Below, piece by piece: positions 27,359 through 36,800 of a stretch of 64,000 nt of DNA (position 1 is the first letter of the stretch; the number at the start of each line of letters is the position of its first letter). Source of the stretch: Ilyomonas sp965214235 (GTDB lineage: Bacteria; Bacteroidota; Bacteroidia; Chitinophagales; Chitinophagaceae). The translations under genes were made by a program, and so were the position numbers. Where the stretch lies: contig CBDCBH010000002.1 in the NCBI GenBank assembly GCA_965214235.1, positions 124,001-188,000 of the forward strand, read 5' to 3'. The notes beneath the pieces are model-generated. The model saw nothing but the letters and a program-made list of their open reading frames with translations, was not told the origin of the DNA and searched no databases.

Positions 27359-27629
27359 AAATTAATCGAAAGGTGAGACTATTATTTTATTTTTCTATTT
27401 TATTATTATTCAAAGCGTAAATATTGTTTACACGTAACACTTCTGGCTGAACTGATGTTATAATTAGGTTACCAATGCCGCTTTTACTATCTTATTTTTT
27501 CAATTAGATAATCTTTTTAAAATATTACCTATTGTAGAAATCTAATTGTGTTGTATTCGTAATCAACCAAAAAACGATGAACATAAGAAGCAGTTAGTGC
27601 TTACTATTAGAAGAACAATTCATAAATAA

Positions 27630-27981
27630 AAAAACTTCAACCAATTTGTTGCAATGATGCAATCGCAAGGATGTAAATTAATCAAAGGCAGAAGCATCTT
27701 ATTTATTGATGATAAGAAAGTCAAAATTAAAGGAAGTGAAGTTGGTTATCCGTTTACAGCGATTGAACAAACTCTGTATGCGTTGAATCAAATTAAAACA
27801 GGCGTGAATTTTTTAAACAAATATTGCAAAAACAGGCGTTGAAATCTTCGCCACATGCTATTAATAAGCAACCGGTTACTGCAGATACAAACTTAATCGC
27901 CAATCTGTTGAAGCAAGATGTTTCCAAAACGGTTGATGCTTTACTAAAACCTGAACAAATACAAGAACAGATGAGATTTTG
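27630..27981 (+). pseudogene. decayed relaxase/mobilisation-like gene fragment
   Basis: One phase reads NFNQFVAMMQSQGCKLIKG, then RSILFIDDKKVKIKGSEVGYP, and stops at 27840. A second phase takes up the reading at about 27830 (LQKQALKSSPHAINKQPV) and stops at 27979-27981. The stretch FIDDKKVKIKGSEVGY resembles the region after the catalytic domain in Bacteroidota MobB-type relaxases. A stop just upstream and the frameshift show it is not functional. It suggests that a mobilisable element once lay here, next to the surface-protein genes. The family call is by resemblance only. Confidence 0.4.
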
Positions 27982-28210
27982 ACTGCTGGTGAAGAAAAAA
28001 GCAAAGTAGAAAAAGTGTGCCTTGCATTTATGATTTGAATATAACGATGTTCACTGCAATAACCAAAAGCAGGCAAACAAAAGAAAACATAGAATGCGGA
28101 GAAGGAAAACAAAGCTGCAACCATCAGCAGCTTTGTAAAAGCATAATTGAAAAATATGACCTCAATAAGTAGCCTTAATTAAACAATAAAAATTCAATAA
28201 AATGCGGGAA

Positions 28211-28237
28211 CATAAAAAGCCCTGCTTTCACAGGGCT
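28211..28237 (-). terminator. intrinsic terminator after the T9SS protein gene
   Basis: A 7-bp stem AGCCCTG / CAGGGCT with a 6-nt loop, followed on the minus strand by TTTTTATG. It lies 84 nt after the stop at 28321. The rest of the spacer 27982-28320 holds nothing that I can recognise. Confidence 0.75.
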
Positions 28238-28320
28238 GTTGTACGTTAAATAAAACTTACGTTCCACAATAAAAAGTTTTAGCCGCATAATTTGAAAGAA
28301 AAGGCTTATTATAAATTGCA

Positions 28321-30606
28321 TTACTCAATAACAACTTTAAGGTTAATTATCTTCTTATTGTTTTCTTGCTGCGTAATGGTTACATGGTAAAGACCTTGCG
28401 CTACCTTGCTAAGCGGTACTTTGTACGTAGCAGCGCCACCCGGATGAGTAATTGTTTTCGCAATGATTTGTTTGCCATCGCTGGCATATAAGGCTATCAA
28501 ATATCTTCCGGCCGGTGAGTGGCTGAAATTTACTTTCATCAATTGATTGATAACCGGATTGGGATATACACTTACGGTTAAAATTTCGGTTGCTTTGGTA
28601 ACTTTTACAACATTTGTGTATTTATATCTTCCGTTCAAATCAATCATTCTAACGCGATAATAATTGTCTCCTTCTAAAGGCTTCTGATCCAGAAAATCAT
28701 ACGCATCATTTATCAGGTTATTACCATGCGATGGCGTACTGCCAATTTTTGAAAATACACTGCCACCGTCAACTGATCTTTCAATATCGTAACTGACGGT
28801 TCCATTTTCATTCGATACTTTCCATTGCACCGCAACACCATCGTTTTCCAAATCTGCATTAATGCGTACAAGTGTAACCGGCAGTACCGTTGCTTCAAAT
28901 ACAACAGCAAATCTGTCTGTTGCTTGGGAAGCTGCATCCTGCGTTAACTCAAAGTTGTAGTTAGCCGAGCCATTTGTTGGTATAGCGGTAGATGCATGTA
29001 GATAGTTATCCAGTAAATAAGGCTGTGGCGCGCTTGCCAAGCCCTTGGAGTTTACAGTGATCTGGTACTTCTTTGCTGATGTTTTCCAAAGCCGCAGTGG
29101 CAGCGTATCTCCTGGTGCCGGCATCGTCCATTTATCTTTGATCAGGTAATTGTTATCCTCGTAAAAAGACAAATTCTCGTTCACGTTTTGCGGTTTATAA
29201 ACGTCCTCATCAGGCAAAGCTTCTTTACTGAAAGAAGGATCGAAAACGGCTGTTGTTCCATCCATAAAAACATGACTGCTATCGCCGGAGTAAAGATAAA
29301 GGTGCACGGAAGGCAAAGGCATTTGCCGGAATCCATTGATGCCACTGCTCATATTTTTATTACTCTCTTTAAATGTGATTGTTCCGGTGTTGCCAATGGT
29401 TTTAACCAGAATAGCCTGTCCGCTTTGCACCCAGGCATTTGTAGTAGTATCGTTATAAGAAGTTGTTGCGCCCGGATCCAGCGGAGTAGCAGTATAATTG
29501 TCGCTGCCATCAATATACACCCAGCCACCTACCTTATTAATGGAGGGGTCTATCGTGTAAAAGCCGTTAGTAATTCCATTCAGCCCAACCTTCCTAAAAT
29601 CTACGGCGGATGCATATGGGTTAGCCACACCAGCAAAAGCACCGGCAACATTGGTAAGGGTATCGGTTACATTTCCGTTATGCAATGCGCCTTTGCTGCG
29701 CAGGGTAGTAATGTTAGATGGAGTGCTATACGTGTTGGTCTGCAGTTGGGGAGGCACCGAACGGTCGCCCCTAACAAAAAGCATGTAAGCCGCGTTATGA
29801 CTGAAATGTGTTAAATCTGTATTTAAAGGGTTTGTAAACAAACCATTGCTGGTATACGAATACAAAGAATAAATAGAAGAAGCGGGTATGCCATCATCGT
29901 AGCCGGTAGCAGCAGGCGGGTTTGAACCCGGCTTTGTAATTACGGTACCATAACCAGGATTTGGGTTTACAAGTGTGCCGTATGTAGCTGTAGCTCCTTC
30001 CTGCCACGCCTGTTTAATCGTTTGGTCATTCGCACTATCGGCTGTTGTAGGCGGACCTAATAAGCGCCAGGCACGCCGGCTTCTCAAGTATCGTTCGGCT
30101 ATCACCCTGCCATTTACCGCATTGCCCGTATTTACATCATTATGGGTAAGATCGGCGATACGCGCCGTTTTAAATGCTGTTGACCGTAACGTTAACAACC
30201 CGTCTCCTGCATTAAAAACAGTGTTGCTGATGTTGCCAAAATTCACCGAATCAAGTATTGTAACCATGGTTATCGGCTCATCAGTAGTAATCACTGCGCC
30301 ATTGCTGTTGGTAAGTTGTATTGAACTTATTTTAAACCTGCCGGTAAGGGTTTGTGCAGCCGTTCCGCTCAAAACAAGCGTTCCGCTATCGGCGCTGATG
30401 GCAACCGAATCTCCATGATTAATAAAGCCTGCCTGCTCGTAAAATTTATTTTTATAAAGAAAGAAAGAGGCGCCCGGCGCAACAATAGTAGAACCGCTTG
30501 CCGTATTATCTCCGTAGAGGCTTACGATGCCGCTGATGTAGTTTTGGGCAAAAGCAGATGAGCCAATGACTCCTGTAAATGCAGCTGCCAATAATAATTT
30601 TTTCAT
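28321..30606 (-). CDS. T9SS-secreted surface protein, type A sorting domain
   Basis: 761 residues with a Sec signal peptide (MKKLLLAAAFTGVIGSSAFA). A long beta-rich region follows, with sequence typical of Bacteroidota envelope proteins (RSRRAWRLLGPPTT, VSIERS-type fibronectin-like end LENDGVAVQWKVSNENGTVSYDIERS). A type IX secretion C-terminal domain of about 80 residues begins VYPNPVINQLMKVNFS and ends KKIINLKVVIE. It should be exported, its sorting tail removed, and the protein fixed to the cell surface or released. The substrate or binding partner is unknown. It is transcribed in the same direction as the two fibre genes upstream. Confidence 0.85.
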   Translation of the reverse strand: MKKLLLAAAFTGVIGSSAFAQNYISGIVSLYGDNTASGSTIVAPGASFFLYKNKFYEQAGFINHGDSVAISADSGTLVLSGTAAQTLTGRFKISSIQLTNSNGAVITTDEPITMVTILDSVNFGNISNTVFNAGDGLLTLRSTAFKTARIADLTHNDVNTGNAVNGRVIAERYLRSRRAWRLLGPPTTADSANDQTIKQAWQEGATATYGTLVNPNPGYGTVITKPGSNPPAATGYDDGIPASSIYSLYSYTSNGLFTNPLNTDLTHFSHNAAYMLFVRGDRSVPPQLQTNTYSTPSNITTLRSKGALHNGNVTDTLTNVAGAFAGVANPYASAVDFRKVGLNGITNGFYTIDPSINKVGGWVYIDGSDNYTATPLDPGATTSYNDTTTNAWVQSGQAILVKTIGNTGTITFKESNKNMSSGINGFRQMPLPSVHLYLYSGDSSHVFMDGTTAVFDPSFSKEALPDEDVYKPQNVNENLSFYEDNNYLIKDKWTMPAPGDTLPLRLWKTSAKKYQITVNSKGLASAPQPYLLDNYLHASTAIPTNGSANYNFELTQDAASQATDRFAVVFEATVLPVTLVRINADLENDGVAVQWKVSNENGTVSYDIERSVDGGSVFSKIGSTPSHGNNLINDAYDFLDQKPLEGDNYYRVRMIDLNGRYKYTNVVKVTKATEILTVSVYPNPVINQLMKVNFSHSPAGRYLIALYASDGKQIIAKTITHPGGAATYKVPLSKVAQGLYHVTITQQENNKKIINLKVVIE

Positions 30607-30744
30607 GATATTGTTTCTTTATCTGTTAACAGGAAAATTAATTTTTCTGCATCGCAAAAAAGCACTGCTTTCTACAAATGGATGGCTCTAAAGCATAGGA
30701 AACTACCAACTGTCTCTTATTCTGTAACCGTTGTTATATGCTGA

Positions 30745-33000
30745 TTACCTGCTTTTGTTTGTTACCACTTCTGCAGGTAACTTCTGTGCGGTAGCTTGTT
30801 CTAATTGCGATAGCCGTTTGGCAAGTGCATCAATGGTTTCCTGCTGGCGGCGGTTGTTTGCTACTTCTTTTTTTAATTCTATAATTTCCTGCTGCTGCGC
30901 TTTCACGGCTTCAGTAAGCACGGCGGTAAGTTTTGCATAGTCTATGCTTTTGTAGCCTTGTGCATCGGTAGCTACTACTTCAGGAATTATTTTTTCTACA
31001 TCCTGCGCAATAAAGCCAATTTGTTTATCTTTTGTAAACCCTCTGTCTGTAAACTCAGCTGTTCTCCATTGCCAGCTTACGCCCTGCAACTTCAATACGG
31101 TATTGAGCGAGTAAGGCAGCGGTTGAATATTTTGCTTGAACCGAACATCGCTAACCTGGGTAATAAAGCCGGTAGAAGTAATATTGCCGGTGGCTACAAC
31201 GTTGCCGGTAACCAAAACATTTCCGTTTACTTGTAACTTTTGGGCAGGCAAGGAAGTGCCAATGCCTATATTGCCGCCTTTTAATATTACCATCGCATCG
31301 CTGGTGTTGCTTGTAGAAGTACCATTGCCAACGGTAAAGAGCCGGTCAGCCGGAATCCAGGCGGTAGTAGAAAGCGGGATATAAGAGGTATTAAAACCAC
31401 CGATTACAGTTTCGTAACCCGATAAAGCTTTAGGACCATAGCCTACAGTAGTTGAATATGCGCCGCTGGCAATGTCAACCGCACCTATAGCAGTAGAAGC
31501 CCTCCCGCTGGCTGTTGTATTTATCCCTAATGCAGTAGAAGCGGTTCCGCTGGCAATTGGGCCTTCCCCCATTGCAAATGAATAGTCGCCTTGTGCTTGC
31601 GTGGATGCCCCCGCCGCCAGAGAAGCATTGCCGCTCGCAGTAGTAGTATTACCGATTGCAGTAGAGTTATCTGCGCTGGCGACAGTGCTGCTGCCCATAG
31701 CAACTGAATAATCGGCTTGTGCCTGCGTTGATAGCCCTGCTGCTAATGAACCTATACCGCTGGCTGTTGAGTTGTTGCCAATAGCCATAGAGTTATCGGC
31801 GCTAGCTGTTGAGTTGATGCCAGTAGCCATAGAGTTATTGCCGCTGGCAGTAGTGGCATTACCCAGGGCAGATGAGTAAATCCCTTTTGCCTGCGTGGAA
31901 TTCCCTGCCGATAGTGAACCTGCACCGCTGGCGGTTGTACTTAATCCCATAGCCGTGGACTGATCGCCGCTGGCAGTTGTACTAGCACCTAAGGCAATGG
32001 AAGCTAAACCGCTGGCTACTGCGCCAGAGCCTAAAGCAACCGAATAGGCACCTTGGGCTTGAGAAGCAAATCCTGCTGCCAGAGAAGCTTCGCCACTGGC
32101 TGTTGTACTTTCTCCGAAAGCTGTACTAAAATCGTTCGTAGCCGATGTGTTTGTTCCTGTTGTAAAAGAACCTTCGCCGCTGGCTATTGTATTTTCTCCG
32201 AAAGCTGTAGAATAGTCTTGACTGGCTGTTGTGTTACTTCCTATGGCAAAAGAACCTTCGCCGCTGGCTGTTGTGTTTTCACCCATAGTAACAGCCGTAT
32301 ATCCTGTAGCATTGGTGTAATCGCCCATAGCAAACGAATAATAACCTATGGCATTGGTATAAACACCTGCTGATGTTGCACCTTCTCCATTGGCTGTTGT
32401 GCCATATCCTAAAGCTGTAGATGCATTGCCGGTTGCTTTTGAATCTAAGCCGGAAGCAAATGAGTAAGTGCCAATGCTGTCTTTATCCCAATTGGTGCTG
32501 ATTACATAACCAGCCCGAAAAGCTGCTTTATCGGAATACCACATCATTCGCCTGCCGGTGCCGCTAAGGGGCACACCGTTAGGCGAGCCGGTTATATCGC
32601 CGGCTGCACTAAACAGCACGCTGCTGTCCACAACATGCAGGCGCGCCAACGGTGTGCTGGTGCCAATGCCCACATTGCTGGTTGTATCGCTGTTAAAAAT
32701 GCTGGTACCGTTTGCTATCCAAAACCTGTCATTGCCACTGCCTAACGGCATCCAGCCGCTGTCGCGGTGCATGTACAGCATCGAATCAGTGGTGTTAAAC
32801 ACCATCAGCCCTTTAGCAGGGTTAGCAATTAAACGCATCGAATCGGCCGACATACGCGGCGGCAAAAAGCCTTTGGTGCTTCCTGATATTTGCAACATGG
32901 CACTGCTATCGGGCGCGCTGCTGCTGCCTACATTAATTTGCGCCTGTGCTGCAGTGGTTATGAGCAAAATAATGCAAAAAAGAATGGAGAATGATTTCAT
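30745..33000 (-). CDS. YadA-head-repeat fibre with S74 intramolecular chaperone
   Basis: 751 residues with a signal peptide ending TTAAQA. There is a conserved N-terminal module INVGSSSAPDSSAMLQISG, then about 25 YadA-like head repeats (pattern xTTASGxxSxAxG, about residues 180-540). A C-terminal peptidase S74 domain follows, with the self-cleavage dyad Ser617 and Lys622 in SDVRFKQNI. A coiled coil (QQQEIIELKKEVANNRRQQ) closes the protein. S74 domains assemble trimeric fibres in phage tails and then cut themselves off. This protein should therefore be a trimeric surface fibre. The outer-membrane anchor of classic YadA is missing, and there is no T9SS tail. Its first 100 residues match the giant fibre encoded upstream. 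Confidence 0.85.
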   Translation of the reverse strand: MKSFSILFCIILLITTAAQAQINVGSSSAPDSSAMLQISGSTKGFLPPRMSADSMRLIANPAKGLMVFNTTDSMLYMHRDSGWMPLGSGNDRFWIANGTSIFNSDTTSNVGIGTSTPLARLHVVDSSVLFSAAGDITGSPNGVPLSGTGRRMMWYSDKAAFRAGYVISTNWDKDSIGTYSFASGLDSKATGNASTALGYGTTANGEGATSAGVYTNAIGYYSFAMGDYTNATGYTAVTMGENTTASGEGSFAIGSNTTASQDYSTAFGENTIASGEGSFTTGTNTSATNDFSTAFGESTTASGEASLAAGFASQAQGAYSVALGSGAVASGLASIALGASTTASGDQSTAMGLSTTASGAGSLSAGNSTQAKGIYSSALGNATTASGNNSMATGINSTASADNSMAIGNNSTASGIGSLAAGLSTQAQADYSVAMGSSTVASADNSTAIGNTTTASGNASLAAGASTQAQGDYSFAMGEGPIASGTASTALGINTTASGRASTAIGAVDIASGAYSTTVGYGPKALSGYETVIGGFNTSYIPLSTTAWIPADRLFTVGNGTSTSNTSDAMVILKGGNIGIGTSLPAQKLQVNGNVLVTGNVVATGNITSTGFITQVSDVRFKQNIQPLPYSLNTVLKLQGVSWQWRTAEFTDRGFTKDKQIGFIAQDVEKIIPEVVATDAQGYKSIDYAKLTAVLTEAVKAQQQEIIELKKEVANNRRQQETIDALAKRLSQLEQATAQKLPAEVVTNKSR

Positions 33001-33370
33001 AAATATTAATTGGATGGATTTGGAGACTATTGATAAGCAGTGTAATGATAATACCGGAAATGTGCAATGAAACGGATCGTTTGTAAGTGTGTGTATGTTG
33101 TAAAACTAAGTGTCTCCCGCGCTAAACCAATAGAAATTAGCATTAAAAAAAAATTATAAAAAGATATAAAACCCCTTAAAAACAAAGACTGTATTTTATC
33201 TTAGAAAAGTAACGCTTTTAAAACAATGGTTGCCCGCAGATTGCCGCAGAATGAATACAAATAATCTGCGCTCGTCAGCGTAATGTTCGGAAAAAACTTC
33301 AAAATGCGTCATCCCTTTATCTTATCAGCACCTGTTTCAAAACAGAAACCAGATTACCCTGAAGTGTGCA
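33001..33370. other. intergenic, 370 nt
   Basis: Promoter side of the YadA/S74 gene plus decayed sequence. An 8-bp inverted repeat CGCAGATT / AATCTGCG with a 20-nt spacing lies at 33235-33270. No readable frame was found. Confidence 0.4.
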
Positions 33371-33784
33371 TCAATCAGGATGAAAATAAAACCGCTTTAT
33401 AAACCCTTTTTCTTTTTCAAACTTCAGGCCCGTAAGCAAGCTTCTTAACATGACACCCGGCGTAAACAAAATGCGGGCGCTGCTGATATTGCTGGCAGTT
33501 ACTGCTTCCGAGGCATCTTCGCCGGTGCTGCTGAGGCTTAGCCGGAAATTGCCCGGATCGCCAAGGCGAACAATATTGCCATTGGCTAAAAAACTATTGC
33601 CTGCACGGCGGCATACAGCACCGCCCAAATATCGGCACCGCTTACCGTGCTGGTTGCTCAATTACGGTTGTAATTTTGTCAATGCCCTGTACATCCTGAT
33701 TTACAATAGTGGTATAATATTGTTTTTACCGCCACCTTTTACGCCCGGCTGACCTTTAGCAACCACTTTGTACCTTACTGCCAT
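33371..33784 (-). pseudogene. HU-like DNA-binding protein gene with several frameshifts
   Basis: The gene starts with ATG at 33784 (MAVRYKVVAKGQPGVKGGGK), the standard opening of the Bacteroidota HU-related family, and stops after NNIIPLL. The reading continues in another phase (YYTTIVNQDVQGIDKITTVIE), then in another (TVSGADIWAVLYAAVQAIV), and then in a fourth stretch (LANGNIVRLGDPGNFRLSLSS to ARILFTPGVMLRSLLTGLKF). At least three frame changes make it a pseudogene. Intact members are about 125-150 residues and bind DNA. It lies between the two fibre genes. Confidence 0.85.
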
Positions 33785-33839
33785 AAATAAACAGTGTTAT
33801 TGTTTAATGAATAAATAGAATGATTTGAACTGCAGGAAT

Positions 33840-33872
33840 AACGTTGACAGGGTTTTAAACCCTGTCAACGTT
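33840..33872. terminator. 13-bp hairpin after the giant fibre gene
   Basis: AACGTTGACAGGG and CCCTGTCAACGTT pair perfectly around a 7-nt loop, 4 nt after the stop of the 1657-residue gene. On the minus strand it is followed only by ATTCCTGC, so the T-run is poor. It may be a terminator, a 3'-end protector, or a repeated palindrome. Confidence 0.55.
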
Positions 33873-33876
33873 TACG

Positions 33877-36800
33877 TTAATACCGTAATACCGAGACCCT
33901 GAATGTGCCTGCTCCCGGATTGATCATCGTACCTGTATTATTGTAGCATTTAATAATTACCGTATTAGCAGCCGAAACATATGCTGTATAAATGCCGGAT
34001 GCTGCTGCGTTGGCAGAAGGAATACCTACAACTACAGGGTCTCCCAAAACTGCTCCCGTTACCGTAATAGTTGCTGTAGATGTTGTGTTAGGTCCTGTAG
34101 TAAATGTTAACGAAGCTGTAGCCGTAAGTGTTTTAGTAAGCGTATAGCGCGTAGTGCCTGTTGTTGCAAAATAATTAGTGCCATCGTACTCTACTGCGCC
34201 ATCTTCGGGTGTGGATAGGGTGGTGCCGGCAGAAGATGTTAGTTTAAGTGGAGCCGTACCGGCAGTTGTTGTGCCGGCCTTTAGTTGTAAAGCAGCGGTA
34301 GGTGATGTTGTGCCAATGCCTATACTGCCTCCAGACGTGATGCGCATTCTTTCGTTATTGTTTGCACCCAGCACTACATCACTTGAATTATAAGTTCCTA
34401 TTGCAAATGGTGCGTTAGAACCATTGATAGAAAGCAGTGTAGTGGCACTCGTCATGCTGTTGCCTAATATGGTTTCAGTATAACTGCTACCATGGGCTCG
34501 TAAAGTAACCGACCCGCCGTTATTAGCAGAGTTATTGACGCTTAAAATGGTGCGGTCAGCGGTAGCCGTAGTATAAAAAGATGATACTGTGGTACCTCCA
34601 GTACCTGCCACATCAAATTTGTCGGCGGGGGAAGTGGTACCAATGCCTATATTACCTGTACCGGTGATGCGCATTCTTTCGTTGGTGCTTTGGTTGCCGC
34701 CGCCGGTTAGAAACACAACGTTTTTGGCACTGGCGGTGCCGATGAGCATATTTTGGCTTTGCGCATACAGGTAAGCATCATCGGCTGCACCAAAATTATT
34801 GGTATTGTTTGTACTGCTGTTGATGCCTAAATCTACATAGTTGTTATTTTCATCTCCATTGTCAGCCGTTGCTACCACATCTGAACTGGCATTGCCGCCT
34901 GCATTGCGGTTTTGAATATTTAACTGGAGATAGTTGTTGATGTTTCCTTTACCGCTGATAACATTAAAAGAGTTCGTAGTACCAGCATCTACCAACAGCT
35001 TTTCTATGTTGCCAGAAGTTTGAGAAGGCGCACTGCCGATGGCTACATTACCTAAGCTGTCAAGCAACATCGTTTGCGTGTTGTTGGTGCGGAATTTAAG
35101 ACTTGTATTGTCTGTAGTACCCAGAAAGTTAGTACCTGAAGTGGTTCCTGCATTTCCGGTGGTTGACCAAGCCGTTGATAATGACAGCGTTGACAAAGGC
35201 AGTTTTCTTACCAATCCGCTTGTGATGGTTAACAAGCTATCTGAGGATGTATTGGTTCCGGTTTGCACGCCAATCAGGGTTAAGGGGTTGGAAGAAGCAA
35301 CTACATGCAAAGCCGTAGAGGGAGAAGTCGTACCGATGCCTATACCGGTGCTGGTGATGCGCATTCTTTCGTTGGTGCTTTGGGTGCCGCCGCCGGTTAG
35401 AAAGACTACGTTTTTATTTGCACTTGCTGTTCCGATCAGCATATTCTGAGTCTGCGCATACAGGTAGGCATCATCGGCTGCTCCAAAGCTATTGGAAGTG
35501 TTTCCACTGCTATTGATACCTAAATCCACATAATTGCTGCCCTCATCTCCATTATCTGCCGTTGCTACTAAATCTGAACTGGCATTGGTGCCTGAGTTCC
35601 GGTTCTGGATATTTAACTGAAGATAATTATTGATACTTCCCTTACCGGAAATGACATTAAAGGAACTGGTCGTGGCTGCATCTACCAACAATTTTTCGCG
35701 ATTGCCATTTGAAAAACTCTCTGAGCCGATACCAACCGACATGCTTGTATTGCTTTTATCGCCGAGGATAATCGTATTGTCTGATGCCGTATTCGCATTG
35801 TAACCGATGGCAGTTGAATTGGCTCCCGTAACCGATGACGAAGCACCAAAAGCAGAGGAATTGGTATTTGTAGAAGACGCTGAAGATCCTACTGCAATTG
35901 TATTAGTTGCATTGGTACTGCTTGAAGCGTTACCAATTGCAATAGAGTTTGTATTTCCCGAATAAGCATTATAACCAAGAGCAACTGAATAATCTCCGGC
36001 TGCCTGTGTTTTAGGACTACCCGGTCCGCTTCCGATAGCTATAGCATATTGCCCGTTTACGTATGTATTATTACCGATGCCGATGGCAGCGTTATTATTC
36101 GTTTGTGCTGTATTTCCTATCGCTATAGAATTTGAATTATTGATATTGCTGCTGGTTCCGATGGCAATAGAATTGGAGCTATTGTTGGTAACAGCGGCAC
36201 CATATCCTACACCAATGTTGTTAGAGCCCGATGCATTGTTTTGCAATGCGCCATAGCCTATAGCGGTATTGTAAGTGCCGGAGGTATTATTATAAAGTGC
36301 ATGGTAACCGATACCTGTACTTTGTGTAGCCGTAGTGCCATTACTATTACCGGCTAAACTGCCCAGAAAAGTGTTTGCGGCATCTAACCGGCCCATCAGC
36401 TGGCTGTTTACTTTAAATATTAGAGGGTCAGTATTAATGGTTCCTAAAAAGTAATTATTGGTTAATGTATTGGTATTACCAACCAACGACCATGCATTGC
36501 TGGAAGAAACAGTTAAAGATGAGGAAGCAATCTTTTTTACTATACTTCCCGATATAGTCAATACACTGTCTGTGCTGGTTCCAGTCTGTACACCATTTAA
36601 TGTCAATGGGTTGCTAGCTGCCGATACATGCAATGCTGTTAACGGTGCATTGGTACCTATTCCTACATTACCGGTGCCGGTGATGCGCATTCTTTCGTTG
36701 GTGCTTTGGGTGCCGCCGCCAGTCAGGAACACGACGTTTTTATTTGCACTTGCTGTTCCGATTAGCATGTTCTGGCTCTGCGCATACAGGTAGGCATCAT

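Noticed and set aside
27876..28124. Minus-strand frame of 82 codons opposite the relaxase remnant
   Set aside because: Phe/Ser/Cys-rich and overlaps the better-supported plus-strand remnant.
33371..33784. Programmed frameshifting in the HU-like gene
   Set aside because: At least three separate changes are needed and none has a slippery site; decay or sequencing error is simpler.
33840..33872. Hairpin as a clear terminator of the giant fibre gene
   Set aside because: The stem is strong but the T-run is lacking on the gene's strand, so I kept it only at moderate confidence.
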